From Isochrysis galbana (taxonomy: Eukaryota > Haptophyta > Isochrysidales > Isochrysidaceae): 64,000 nucleotides of DNA. Of the stretch, positions 1-10,249 are shown in pieces (within the stretch, counting starts at the first letter, position 1; the number at the start of each line of letters is the position of its first letter). The position numbers and the translations under genes are program-made. The DNA is taken from positions 1,220,113 to 1,284,112 of the forward strand of contig CM030939.1 in the NCBI GenBank assembly GCA_018136815.1. The letters are read 5' to 3'. The notes under the pieces are model-generated. The model saw only the letters and a list, made by a program, of their open reading frames with translations, was not told the DNA's origin and did not search any database.

Positions 1-1315
1 TACACGTGTGCTTGCGCACAGAGTGTGACTGGCTGAGGCGGTAACCCGTCGCGCGCAGCTCGCGGCATTTCGCGCAGTCATCTGAGTACGGAGCACCGGA
101 AAACCTGGGGCACGACGCGCTGTGGACGCTGTTGACATAGTGTAGCCTGGGTTCAGGCCGTATCTTGAGTTGACATCTAATGCACTCGCCACGCGCAATA
201 CGTGCAACGAGCGCGGCGCGCGTCTGGGCAATCACTGCTCGATCATACAAGGTCGACTCGCCCAGCGCGCATGTGTGCCGCCGCGTCGAGCGCGGGAACT
301 CGCAGCGCAAACACTCCTCACGGTTGCGCTTGTCAGCGCGGGAGCGACCGCACGTATGCACCTTGTTGCGGCCTGGCATACAGCCAAGACAACGCGGTGG
401 AGCGCCCTCGGGCAGCGGCTCAGGTGGTGGGCGCGCGCGGTCGCAAATGTGCAGCCGCTTCAGCGATGGGTTAGCGCAGGCAAGACATGAACCATCGGGC
501 GTAGTGAGCACCAACTTCCTAGATCGAGGGCGCGCCACTGCGTCCTCTCCTCGCTCGGTGCGACCGGCACGCTGTGCACCACCTGCCACGGTTGGCGGGT
601 GTTGCACCTCGCGTGTGTCGCCAGACTCGCATATACCTACTGCACCCGCCAGCAGTAGTAGCGAATTTGAGGTTGGCTGTGCACACTTGCACGTATGGTT
701 GCGCTTGGACATCCCACAGCGCGAGCAACGGCCGGCGCGCATCGGCCGCAGCACGTCGAGCGACGGCAGCTCCCCCTCGTCCGTCTCTTCATCCTCATAC
801 TCAACGTCACGTTTACTCTCCTCTCCCGCACCCTCTGCACGCCCGTGTACCCTGTGCGGCGGCTCGCTGTGTGCATCCTGGCCATCCTGCTCGTCTCGGC
901 GCTGGGCCTCGTCACCCGTGCCGTCTCCAAGCGTGAGCGCCCCGTCAGGAGGCTCGCAAAACGCCTCGATGTGTTCCTGCTCATCCGGCGGTGCCGACAA
1001 GGCGACGAGAGTTGGAGGAGCTGTGTGATCGTTCGGCGAGACGGATGAGGCGACACGCGGCAGAGGGGGCAGGCCCCGACCCGCCACAGCGGACATGGCG
1101 ATGAGTGGTGGAGTGGGCGATCGGTCGTCTGACGGGGCAGACAAGGCGACAAGTGGCGGAGAGAGCAAACCGTCCTGTGACTGAGGAGGGAGCGAGCCCT
1201 TGTGAGCCTGCGCAGGAGATGAGCCATTGTGCGGCGGGGAAGACGAAGTGACAAGCGGCGGAGGGGGCGAATGCTTAGCGGCCTCACTACAGTTTGCCTG
1301 GCCGCGCGCTTGCAT
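1..1315 (-). CDS. Tandem C-x2-C...H-x-C zinc-binding-type repeat protein, partial (3' end outside window)
   Basis: An open frame on the minus strand runs from an ATG at 1315 to the left edge without a stop (about 438 codons). Residues 1-195 are a Pro/Ser- then Asp/Glu-rich low-complexity tail. After that come repeated Cys/His motifs: CSRCGMSKRNHTC at about residue 197, CLACANPSLKRLHIC at 277, CLGCMPGRNKVHTC at 309, CLRCEFPRSTRRHTC at 335, CIRC at 378, and a last C-x2-C-x18-H-x-C ending at the window edge. The regular C-x2-C-x6-8-H-x-C spacing argues for zinc binding, probably nucleic-acid or protein contact; that function is inferred. Other frames over the same DNA are Arg-rich shadows. The start was chosen because a GGGA tract lies directly upstream. 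The 3' end is missing, so family assignment is open. Confidence 0.72.
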   Translation of the reverse strand, partial: MQARGQANCSEAAKHSPPPPLVTSSSPPHNGSSPAQAHKGSLPPQSQDGLLSPPLVALSAPSDDRSPTPPLIAMSAVAGRGLPPLPRVASSVSPNDHTAPPTLVALSAPPDEQEHIEAFCEPPDGALTLGDGTGDEAQRRDEQDGQDAHSEPPHRVHGRAEGAGEESKRDVEYEDEETDEGELPSLDVLRPMRAGRCSRCGMSKRNHTCKCAQPTSNSLLLLAGAVGICESGDTREVQHPPTVAGGAQRAGRTERGEDAVARPRSRKLVLTTPDGSCLACANPSLKRLHICDRARPPPEPLPEGAPPRCLGCMPGRNKVHTCGRSRADKRNREECLRCEFPRSTRRHTCALGESTLYDRAVIAQTRAALVARIARGECIRCQLKIRPEPRLHYVNSVHSASCPRFSGAPYSDDCAKCRELRATGYRLSQSHSVRKHTC

Positions 1316-1328
1316 CGAGCGCACGAGG

Positions 1329-1480
1329 GATGGAGGGAGAGAGGGAGGGAGGGAGGGAGGGAGGGAGGAAGGGAGGGAGGGAGGGAGGGAGGGAGGGAGG
1401 GAGGGAGGGAGGGAGGGAGGGAGGGAGGGAGGGAGGGAGGGAGGGAGGGAGGAAGGGAGGGAGGGAGGGAGGGAGGGAGG
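1329..1480. repeat. (GGGA)n microsatellite, CCCT on the sense strand of the Cys-rich gene
   Basis: About 150 bp of GGGA units with occasional GGAA interruptions, ending just 14 bp upstream of the start codon of the minus-strand Cys-rich gene. It translates in all frames to repetitive GREG-type peptides that should not be annotated as genes. Confidence 0.95.
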
Positions 1481-1489
1481 CGCCGACGA

Positions 1490-2081
1490 CGACGCGACTT
1501 CTGTGAAGTTCACGGCGTCTTCACAGAGGGACTTCCCAACGGGAATATTGTAGCACACGTTCAAAGATTAGAACGCCTTGCACATTGACAGCTCATCGGA
1601 ATGGGCCCAATTTCTCTCCAGCGGACACAGGCACCCGATCACCCGATCTTCGTCGTCGTGGACGATGAGCTTTCGTATGTTTACAAATAAATCCTGATAA
1701 CTGGTGATGCTCATGCTTGCTACAAGCTACAAGCTACTACAAGCTACAAGCTACTTGTGGGACTATCACACTACCACTCACTGTTCACACGTGACACCGC
1801 CGATGGTGCCCGTGCCCCACCCTCACTACTTTGAGCCCTTTCCGCTTAGAGCCTTTCCGCTTCCGTCCGCATCGCGCCACACTCGCACTAGAGGAAGTCA
1901 TACAACGTATAACCTAGAGGGTTCTAAGTTAGAAGAGGGGCTTGTATGTTGTATCTCTTAACCGGCGAAGCACCCTGGGAGGTGCTGCATGTCGCAGTTG
2001 CCTCGAGGACGGGGTGCGTTTAAAATATATGGAACGTCCAGTTACCTTAATATATGGAGCTCAGAGCAATCAACTGTCGCG
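1490..2081. other. Intergenic stretch between divergent genes
   Basis: No credible gene. It holds a short AAGCTAC repeat (1726-1755) and a 6-bp-stem hairpin AGCACC...GGTGCT at 1969-1986, related to the stronger hairpin at 2082-2101. Promoters of both flanking genes should lie here, but I see no diagnostic element. Confidence 0.6.
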
Positions 2082-2101
2082 AAGCACCTTCAAAGGTGCT
2101 T
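2082..2101 (+). other. 8-bp stem / tetraloop hairpin AAGCACCTTCAAAGGTGCTT
   Basis: Perfect 8-bp stem AAGCACCT/AGGTGCTT with a TCAA loop, followed by an AT-rich run. The same stem with a GCAA loop occurs at 63877-63896 near the other end of the window, so it belongs to a dispersed sequence. Function unknown. Confidence 0.6.
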
Positions 2102-2255
2102 TTAAAAGAGACACGACTCCCACTATTTATGGACTCTAAAGAGGAAATCCTCGTCTGTCTCGATCGTCGTCTCGACCACCGGAGGCATTTTGTTTTTCGG
2201 CGCGCCCTCGGCGCGCCCGCCGCTGCGCCGCCTCCCTCTTCCCGCGGTACCCCTC

Positions 2256-2575
<320 letters not shown>

Positions 2576-2823
2576 CCTCTCTTCCACTCCTCCCTCTCCC
2601 TCGACGTTCACCTCCCCCTCCGTCTCCCTCCTTCCCTCTCTCTCTCTCGCTTGTCCCTCCCTTCTCTGTGCTCTCCCCCTCCACCAACCCCCTCTCCCCC
2701 ACCCCTTCTGCCTGCTTCTCCCCCCCCCCCCCCTCTCCGACCGCCCACTCCCCCCCAAGAGAACTCTCTCACCCCCCCCGCCCCTTCTGCATCCCCTCTC
2801 TACCTCCACTCCGCGCCTGTCGT

Positions 2824-5800
2824 ATGGCCGCTCCTCCTTGGGAGGCAAGCCAGGCCAGCGCCGCCGCTCCACCGTACGGCTACGAGTGCCACGCGCTGCC
2901 TCACGCTCCACCCCACACCTTGCCGCATGGACTGCCCCACGCTCTCGGGCACACACACCCGCTACCACACCTCTGCGCGCCTTACGCGCCACCGTACCCG
3001 CCGCCTTCCGCCTTCGGCCCCCCGTCAGCGTGCTTCGACCCCTGGGAGGCGGCACCCGCGGGAGCCAACGAGGAGGGAGCCACCGCTGGGCTGCGCTCGG
3101 GTTCGGCGCGAGGCTCGTGCTCCAAAGTGCGAATGCAAGACGCAGCAGGGCGCGAGGTCACTATTCACGACCTGTGCGGTCGGCATAAGCAAGAGCCAGC
3201 GAGCGCGCCACAGCAGCCGCGCGGAGAGACCGCCGGCTGTGCAGGTTTCTGCTGCGCGGGGTACGCGCCCGCGGTGGGCGGCTCAGCGCTGGGCAGCACG
3301 GCTGGGAGCACCACCGCAGACGGTTGCATACGACCTACGATGTGGGAGGCGATGGGTGGCATGATGGGTGGCATGCTCGCGCCGATAGGCGCATACAGCT
3401 ACTTGGGGCAGCGTGAGCTTGGTGTCCCCGAACTGGGTAGCCTTCCACGCGAGCCAATGCACGAGCTAGGTTGCGTGCCGCCACCACACCTGCAGTACAT
3501 TCACGGCTTCGAGCCGCAGCCGTATGGCACAGGCGCAGCGCTCGTGATGCAGCAGCAGCAGCACATGATGGCACAGCCGCACGCCTACGAGGGCCATGAC
3601 CACGCGCAGTGGGTTGCGCGCCAGCCGCTTCCCGCCGTGCCTGCCACCGTTGCGCCTGCCGAGACGCCGCCGCTTGCGCCGCGCGCTGCAGCCGCGCCCA
3701 CTTCGGCAGAAGGTGAGAAAGCAGCTGCACCGGTGTCGCTCGCGCCCGCGCCCACCTCCGCGCGCATTGACATGACGGAGAGTCTGCGTGCGCTCGGGCT
3801 AGAGCCGACACCATACCGCGCAGCAAGGCTGGCCGCCCCGCCTGCAGCCGACGACAAGACGCACATCGGGCCGCCAACGTGCGGCTCGCTCGGAGCTGCG
3901 CTGCCTGCACAGTGCGCTGAGCCTCCCCCCGTCGTTGACAGCATATCCATCGGGCCTGCTGCTGCACCTCTGAGCCAGCCGCACGCCCCGCTCAACGGCG
4001 GCGTCATTGCCGCATGCCTTAGCTGCGAGCCTGCGCTGCCACGCGCGGGCAAGGACAAAATCTGGGCAGCGATGAGCCATTACGAGCGTGCGGCCGCACG
4101 TGTACTCGGCTGGACCGCTGCCGCTTGGGACGCGGGCGAACGTGCTCCCACATGCGCAGTCCCATGGACTCAGTTGAGCGGCGCCGAGCGGCGCGCCGCG
4201 GCCGACCTCGGTTTCTACGAAGCCGAATGGGACGTTGCGATCGTTGATGCGGCGACACTTGAGCTGGATGGAGCCGAGCGACTCGGCGACGAGGAGCACG
4301 CATCGCTAACGTTCGGAGAGCGAGAGGCGCTCGGCACTCTTGCCAACATGCGTCGAGCGCACCCGACCTCGCACCCGCCGAACGCGGATGGCACACAGAA
4401 GGCCTCCCGGGCGCCAGATGCTCCGCCGCCGAACGCCACGCCGCCGGACGCCGTGTTGTTGGCCGCCGCTCCGCAGGCTGCCGCTCAGCCTTCGGACTCC
4501 GCGACGCCGCACGCCGCGACGTCTAAAGCTGTCGCCCCAGCCAGCTTCGCTGTGCCACCAGCCGACCAGCCGCTGCCGCACCCCGCTGCGGCACGCGCTC
4601 CTGCGACCACTGGCAATCGACCGATACAAGGGTGCAGTAAGCCAGCGCAAGCGCCAGCATCCGCTCTGATGCCCCGCGCCATTCCCGCAACTGTCGGCTC
4701 AGTGCTGCGTGTGCGGACCGTCGTGCTACACAAGCCTTCACGTGAGTCCAAGCTGGGCGTGTCACTGCGCGGCGACGGAGGCGCGCCGCCCACCATCTCA
4801 GCCAGCTCGGGCGTGGCGGCGGCAGCCGGTCTACGTGTCGGCGAGGCGGTGCTCTCCATCAATGGTAAGCAGGTCGATGACCACGAAACGGCAACTTCCA
4901 TCATGCGCGCCGCGCATGGCAACTTGCGCCTGCGCGTAGCGGCCGAAAGAGACAATGCCCCATTGTCTACCGCTTTGCCGGTGGCTGAAAGCGCGGCGGC
5001 CACCAGGCGAAACAGCCCGTGCGCGCCCATGAAGCGTGCTCCCTCAACTGCGCCTGCAACCGCGCCCGTGCCCACAACTACCACCTCGACCTCTACCTCG
5101 TCTACAAGTGCACCCGCGGCAGCAACTGTGATAGCAGCTGTGACTGCACCCGTGTCGCTCTTACGCTCCTCCTTCGTGACACTGCACAAGACGAGCAGCA
5201 CGAGCGCGGTTGGAATCCGGCTCGTAGGTAAGGAGGGGATGCCGCCGTACGTTGCTCAGCTCACGCCTGGCGCCGCTTCCGTTGCAGCCGCAATGGGCAC
5301 GCTAGGCCTCAAGGTTGGGCAGGCGCTCCTCAGCGTCAACGGCGTACCAGTCCGATCGGCCGAGACCGCGACGGCAATGCTCACCGCTGCAGTTGGCCGC
5401 ATCGAGCTCGAGCTGGGCGACGAGGAGGAGGACGAGCCGCGTACGCTCGCCAGCGCGCGTTCCACGCGAGCGCGGGATGTGCGCGGCACAACTTCGCGAG
5501 CGCGCCAACCGTCCACCGCAAGCCCGCAATCCGTAACAGCATTGAGTATGATGCGTGGACAACGTGGTGCAATCGAGGCTGTACCCGTCAAGGGCGGCCC
5601 AGCCAAGGTGCGGACGGCGGTGCAATCGCGCGCTGCGGCCGTCGCCTCCACACTGTTGCAGGAGGTCGTGTTGGATGAGACAGCCAGCGAGCCGGCCGTG
5701 AAGCACTCGAGTTCCACGGGTGGTGCGGCCCAGCGCAAGTCCAAGGCGTGCAAAGGCACCAAGGAAGCGCCCCTTGACATGATGAGTGAGCCGGTGCCCC

Positions 5801-6147
5801 CGCCTGCTGCGCCCGGATCTACACCCAAGCCAGCCACCCCCCCACTTGCGCATGCGCCGGCCGTCGCGCCTCCTTCAGCTGAGCTTGCAGCGTCCATGCC
5901 AAAAGCAACCACAGGGCACACCGTTGCGGGGGTTGTAAAGACGGCGTCCATCCAGTCACTGCCCGCCGCGATGCCACCGCCAACGTTCTGTGAGATGCTT
6001 GACACTCAGCCGCCAAGTGCGCCAACCGCGCCGCCGCGGGCGGCAGCCGTTGATCTTCTATCTACAAGTCCCCCGCTGGTTCGCCGCGGCTGCAAGGGGC
6101 GCGGACGAGGTGGCGGCCGCCGAGGGCGCGGGACCGGCCGCTCGTAG
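2824..6147 (+). CDS. Two-PDZ-domain scaffold protein with RGG-like tail
   Basis: Intronless 1107-aa protein starting MAAPPWEAS; upstream in-frame Met codons lie inside the pyrimidine tract, so this start is preferred. Residues 1-420 are His/Pro/Ala-rich and disordered. Residues 422-470 contain two copies of an AAxxLG(W/F)xxxxWD motif (AAARVLGWTAAAWD and ADLGFYEAEWD) of a kind often seen in algal proteins. PDZ1 spans about 627-710 (LGVSLRGDG; VGEAVLSINGKQVDD), PDZ2 about 783-867 (VGIRLVGKEG; VGQALLSVNGVPVRS). The C-terminus is a basic Gly/Arg stretch (GRGRGGGRRGRG) that could bind nucleic acid. PDZ domains usually bind C-terminal peptides, so a scaffolding role is inferred. No transmembrane segment or catalytic domain is visible. 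Confidence 0.85.
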   Translation: MAAPPWEASQASAAAPPYGYECHALPHAPPHTLPHGLPHALGHTHPLPHLCAPYAPPYPPPSAFGPPSACFDPWEAAPAGANEEGATAGLRSGSARGSCSKVRMQDAAGREVTIHDLCGRHKQEPASAPQQPRGETAGCAGFCCAGYAPAVGGSALGSTAGSTTADGCIRPTMWEAMGGMMGGMLAPIGAYSYLGQRELGVPELGSLPREPMHELGCVPPPHLQYIHGFEPQPYGTGAALVMQQQQHMMAQPHAYEGHDHAQWVARQPLPAVPATVAPAETPPLAPRAAAAPTSAEGEKAAAPVSLAPAPTSARIDMTESLRALGLEPTPYRAARLAAPPAADDKTHIGPPTCGSLGAALPAQCAEPPPVVDSISIGPAAAPLSQPHAPLNGGVIAACLSCEPALPRAGKDKIWAAMSHYERAAARVLGWTAAAWDAGERAPTCAVPWTQLSGAERRAAADLGFYEAEWDVAIVDAATLELDGAERLGDEEHASLTFGEREALGTLANMRRAHPTSHPPNADGTQKASRAPDAPPPNATPPDAVLLAAAPQAAAQPSDSATPHAATSKAVAPASFAVPPADQPLPHPAAARAPATTGNRPIQGCSKPAQAPASALMPRAIPATVGSVLRVRTVVLHKPSRESKLGVSLRGDGGAPPTISASSGVAAAAGLRVGEAVLSINGKQVDDHETATSIMRAAHGNLRLRVAAERDNAPLSTALPVAESAAATRRNSPCAPMKRAPSTAPATAPVPTTTTSTSTSSTSAPAAATVIAAVTAPVSLLRSSFVTLHKTSSTSAVGIRLVGKEGMPPYVAQLTPGAASVAAAMGTLGLKVGQALLSVNGVPVRSAETATAMLTAAVGRIELELGDEEEDEPRTLASARSTRARDVRGTTSRARQPSTASPQSVTALSMMRGQRGAIEAVPVKGGPAKVRTAVQSRAAAVASTLLQEVVLDETASEPAVKHSSSTGGAAQRKSKACKGTKEAPLDMMSEPVPPPAAPGSTPKPATPPLAHAPAVAPPSAELAASMPKATTGHTVAGVVKTASIQSLPAAMPPPTFCEMLDTQPPSAPTAPPRAAAVDLLSTSPPLVRRGCKGRGRGGGRRGRGTGRS

Positions 6148-6574
6148 CTAAGATGGACAGTGCCATGTTCGTGATGTAGTTGCACATTCATCACTTAGCT
6201 GCCTTGGCACCGGCTTTCCGCTCCCCGAGAGGGGATTTCAAGCGATCTCACGGAATAGCTTTGTACGCCAGTTTCGCCGAGGCGTTCGAGTTCAAGGCGG
6301 AGGCACCGTAGAGACGACACTAGGGTGTGCCCCTACTTTGCGTGCGGACGGATGCTAGTGAGCTCCTGCTACGAGGAAAGACGAACAGCACGGAAATGCA
6401 CTATAGCCGTGGTGCTGTGGTACAACTAGGTACAACGGCGCCACCTCCTAGCTCATGGTCCGAGCGGGTGCTCATTTTCTCATTTGGGGAATTATCGAGG
6501 TAACTTTATTTGCACTCTACTATTAAGATTAGCTCAAGAGTCGTCTCTCCCAACGGGGACAGGCCTCAAGTAAA
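6148..6574. other. Intergenic, 3' flank of the PDZ gene
   Basis: No open frame of note and no recognised repeat until the transposon-like sequence that begins near 6575. Confidence 0.5.
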
Positions 6575-7668
6575 TAAACCTTTTAATAGTCTCACCGCAC
6601 ATAGAGGTGGGGGAGAGTGGGTTGAAAAGAAAACTCTTGTTGATCCGGAGGCCCACATTTTTTGATCGTCAGACCGGGGGAAGATTTCCCCTCGTCTCTC
6701 TCCCCGCTCTAATCCGAATCCGAGGCAGAGCGATGGCGACCGATCCGCCTGACAGGCCGACCTTCGCCGCGCTCCAGCGAGAGCACGGCGGCGGTCAGTC
6801 CCCCCTTGTCGCTGGTGTTCGGACTGAATGGTCCGGGGACACCAGACGGCTGTCTCACCGGCGTTTCGTGCCACCACACTCGGCCGATTTCTGCTTCACC
6901 TGCCCACGCATCATGGCCGCCAGCCCCACCCCACACCACTTCCAACCCCAACCTGAGGAGGATGACACCGGCTTGCCTACGCGCTCCTACGCGCAGAACC
7001 CCATCCACACTATTGGTACGCTTCCTCCCAACCCCGCAGACTACTACCCACCCGCGCGCTCGGGAATCGTGGCGAGCATTGCCATACAGCCCTCGTCGCG
7101 CGCGGCGCTGCCGCACCGCACGACTTACTGTGCCATCCACCGAGGCGGTCGCCAAGTGCATCGCGTTCGCGGACTCGTTGACGCCGGGGCAGCGCAGACT
7201 CTTAAGATACTTCTTGGCCGTCCAGCACGAGCCTCTTCGCACCAAGCGCGCCCGGTCGCGTTCGAATGTTGGGCACTCCAGCCCATTCGGCCGGGTGACG
7301 TTAGCGTAGTTGTCGGCGCCACACACGGCCGACTACGGCGCGATGCCCGCGGGCGGCGGCGGCGATTGGCGTGGCTGCTAGGGCGGCATTGTCGTATTCC
7401 ATACGATGACAGACTTTCACTTCTAACCTGCCCTTCTTCGGTTCTTCTTAGCCCCCCGTGTGACGTTGCCCTTCCTCCCTCTTCGCCTGATTCCGCGGAG
7501 GTGATGCGAGCGCGCAAGATGGCGCGGCTCCGCGTCGCTTACGAGTCGAGCCATGCCGCCTTGGCTGAAGAAGAAGCGGAGGCGGAGATGCGAGCGCAGG
7601 TGCGAAGCCGCAGGCGGAAGACAGAGGAGGCGGCGGTGGCCAAACTGTGGGGCGCCAAGCAGCTGTAG
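6575..7668 (+). mobile_element. Gag-like retroelement ORF copy, plus orientation
   Basis: Dispersed element whose second, inverted copy is at 16585-17350. Both encode a protein with ATG near 6733 beginning MATDPPDRPTFAALQREHGG, a histidine/cysteine patch (FVPPHSADFCFTC) and, in a shifted frame near 7130-7240, AVAKCIAFADSLTPGQRRLL. The reading frame changes between these segments, so this copy is probably decayed. Its 3' part (7440-7668) encodes a charged coiled-coil-like tail ending AKLWGAKQL. The first ~26 bp (AAACCTTTTAATAGTCTCAC...) also open the insertion at 8833. The gag-like assignment is by context only; no catalytic domain is present. Confidence 0.55.
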
Positions 7669-8059
7669 TAGCCTATCCCCTATGTTTATGAGAATGAGTG
7701 TGTGTGCCATTACTTGTTCCTAGACAATTAACAATCACATTGACAAATGCAACTTTGGCAATGACAATGTAGCTGTTTATGGTCTCCGGCTGGGGTTTAT
7801 GATCTCCGGCTGAGGCCCGTTTAATCAACGCCGATCCCGAGATGCAGCATCTGCAGTACACCCGGTAACGGCCTCGTGCCGGTTTGCGTCAGCCAAAATC
7901 GTAAGGGCATTCGTAAAGAGTGCGCTGCCACGCATGAGCGATTCCCAAATTGGTACCCTCGGGGAGACCCCAAGCGACCGGGCCGCGGCGGCAACAAGCA
8001 AGCGTAGTCGCAGCGCCAATTAATTATAATCCCGCTATGTATATGCCAGATTGCATGCC

Positions 8060-8472
8060 CTGTGATGACGACTAGTTGCGAGCGTGTGCGTGTGCGTGAT
8101 CACGTTTCAGCGTTTAGCGATCACGTTTCAACGTTCTATCGCGTCTGCATGCGATTACCAGGCCACGCCAACAAGTTGCAATTCATCTACTCGGGTCCCT
8201 ACCGCGTCGTAGAGGCGCTGTCCGACACTAGATACCGACTCCGTGATCTGGAGAACCGGTTAGCCAAGGAGGAGGTGCACATCTCGAACCTCCGGCCGTA
8301 TCATACTTTCGTTGACGAAGAGTCGCTGGCTGACGACGAGTACATCGTTGAGAAGTTGCTCGATCGTCGTAGCTATGGCGATTCTACCGAATATCTCGTA
8401 AAGTGGCGTGGCTATTCTCTTCGAGAAGCCACCTGGGAGCCTCGTTCCGAGTTGCTCCGTCGTTGTTGCTGA
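8060..8472 (+). mobile_element. Ty3/gypsy chromovirus integrase C-terminus with chromodomain (remnant)
   Basis: The open frame encodes an integrase GPY/F-type segment (FIYSGPYRVVEAL; VHISNLRPYHTF) followed by a chromodomain (YIVEKLLDRR...TEYLVKWRGYSLREATWEPRSEL) and a stop. Chromodomains at this position are the hallmark of chromoviral Ty3/gypsy elements and target integration to marked chromatin. The upstream reverse transcriptase, RNase H and integrase core are absent, so only the 3' end survives. LINE sequence follows immediately. Confidence 0.82.
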
Positions 8473-8514
8473 CAAAGGCGTTTCTCGCATTGAGAAAAAC
8501 GAAGAAGCAAAAAT

Positions 8515-10249
8515 CCACGTTGAGGTGAAAAGAAAGACTACCGGACCTCTCCGGAAAATGGAAACAAATATCTCAGCTATACAAATACAACATTTTAACG
8601 CCAAGAGACTCATATATGCACTTCAAACACGTCCTGCATAGGAGAATAGCCACGGCGAACCGGTTCGCTGACGATCCGACGTGCCGCTTCTGCGGCATAG
8701 CCCCCGAGAGCTCCACCCATATAGCCACGTGTATCGCGACGGAGCCTATTTTCGAATTCATAGAAGGACTTCTGGGGATGAATCTTCGGCCGGGCTCTGA
8801 GATAGCCCAACGTCTTTTTTGCTACCAGGTAGCTAAACCTTTTAATAGTCTCACCGCACACGCGGCCGTGGACCCTCTACTTTCTACTCACGTAGGAAAC
8901 TTTCTACACCCCCACTTCCCCGGCCCTTCTCCCCCCGCCATAAGGCGACTCCCCCCGTGCACTACTAGGGGGATAGGGGTGAAGGGCTTAGATATGGTCC
9001 GGTGGCCCGCGCCCCCCCCCGGTGATCATTCCCCCCCTTCCTCCTGTGTCTCCGAGTGGGCGGCGGTCTCAGCCCCGACTTATCCTGTAAACAGGTGCGG
9101 GACTTACCTATTTTTCGGTGAGCGGAGCTCTCGCTCCGCCTACCCCCTTCTCCGCGCTCTCTCTCCCCTCTCCTGCGGCACGCGCGATGGCGCGCCTGCG
9201 GCAGGCCTGCAGCTGCCTGCTGGCGACCCCTGGAGGCTCTCGGAGGCCAGCTCTGGGGGCAGAGGAGGCTGGGACTGGGCCCTGGTCTCCCCTGCCTCTC
9301 CCTCGCTGGCGCTCCTGAGCCTCTGGGACCCCAATCTGCACCTGTCTGCCTGTCGACCAGGGGGGGAGGGGGGGTTGGAGCAATGGGCTGGCCACGAGGG
9401 GCCAGGATGGGCGAATGGGGCGAGCCTGTGGGGAAGGGAGTGGGTCAGTAGGGCAGTGGCCTCCTGGCAAGCCATCAGGCGTGCCAGGAGGATGGGTGGT
9501 TCCTCCCCCATGGCAGGGGAGGAGTGGAGAGAGGGGGGGGCTCGTGCCCCCCCATGGGGCAACCAAGTATAAACTTAGTTGTTTTTGCTACCAGGTAGAC
9601 AGACCGCACCCCTCCTCGGGATACCCAGGTATCCCGGCGTGGAGATACATCCTCACGGACTTTTACAATATTCAGTACGGCAACGCGGATGGTAGATGGT
9701 AGGTCCGTTAGGTCCATCCTAAAAGCGATCCTTACGAGATACCAACTATTAGCAACGGCGAAGGTCGGGTTCTTCCAAAGGCTTAAAAAACAACGCGAGA
9801 ACATGGGGCTACACGCCCCGAGCAACAAACATATTCGGAAAATGATAAGCCCTTTGTACACGATAGATAAGGATTTCAACCTAGGAACATCAGAAGACCT
9901 CTTGCAGGCGGCGAGAGGCCTTGACATACGGAACATCACCTAGGGCAGCCAAACCTCTTATCAGGGATCACAGCGGAAATCAATAAAGATCGTACGTTAT
10001 AGAAGTAAGGGGAACCCGAGTCTATATCAGATCAAGGGATGAGTCACAGTCTCCCACCCCCTCCTCTCCAACTCCTGGCCGAAGCAGCGCGCGCGGCCTC
10101 CCCGGAACCAGCTTCTCCGCCAAAGAGGGAACTGGGAACTGGGAAAGGGGGAGGGGGTTGTTAGGGGCAAGGTTGGGTAGTAGGGAGGTACATAAGCACG
10201 CTGCCGCAAGCCGCACATGTAGCGGGGATATTTAAGAAGATTTTTTTTT
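8515..10249 (+). mobile_element. Non-LTR retrotransposon (LINE) 3' part, interrupted, with oligo-T end
   Basis: Encodes the zinc-binding tail of a reverse transcriptase (zf-RVT type: DPTCRFCGIAPESSTHIATC at about 8677-8736), then FCYQV at 8817. After the 749-bp insertion it resumes with FCYQVDRPHPSSGYPG, AWRYILTDFYNIQYGN, a frameshift near 9700, and a terminal segment ending EDLLQAARGLDIRNIT, stop at 9943. A 3' UTR of about 300 bp ends in AAGAAGA plus nine T (10241-10249). Related 3' ends are at 20144, 23449, 37657 and 51401. The copy is 5'-truncated and not autonomous. Confidence 0.8.
8833..9581 (+). mobile_element. 749-bp insertion with 17-bp target duplication inside the LINE
   Basis: The 17-mer TTTTTGCTACCAGGTAG occurs at 8816-8832 and again at 9582-9598. 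Removing 8833-9581 plus one 17-mer joins the LINE reading frame (FCYQV to DRPHPSSG) exactly. The insert starts CTAAACCTTTTAATAGTC and ends with a G-run/C-run hairpin (9533-9553) and the palindrome AACCAAGTATAAACTTAGTT (9561-9580). It has no convincing long gene; short open frames are Gly/Pro-rich shadows. The long duplication fits target-primed retroposition of a non-autonomous element. Confidence 0.82.

Noticed and set aside
637-1287. 216-codon minus frame MRPLSIRPLRRLSLRL
   Set aside because: Arg/Ser-rich shadow; the adjacent frame carries the Cys/His motifs and stays open over the whole interval.
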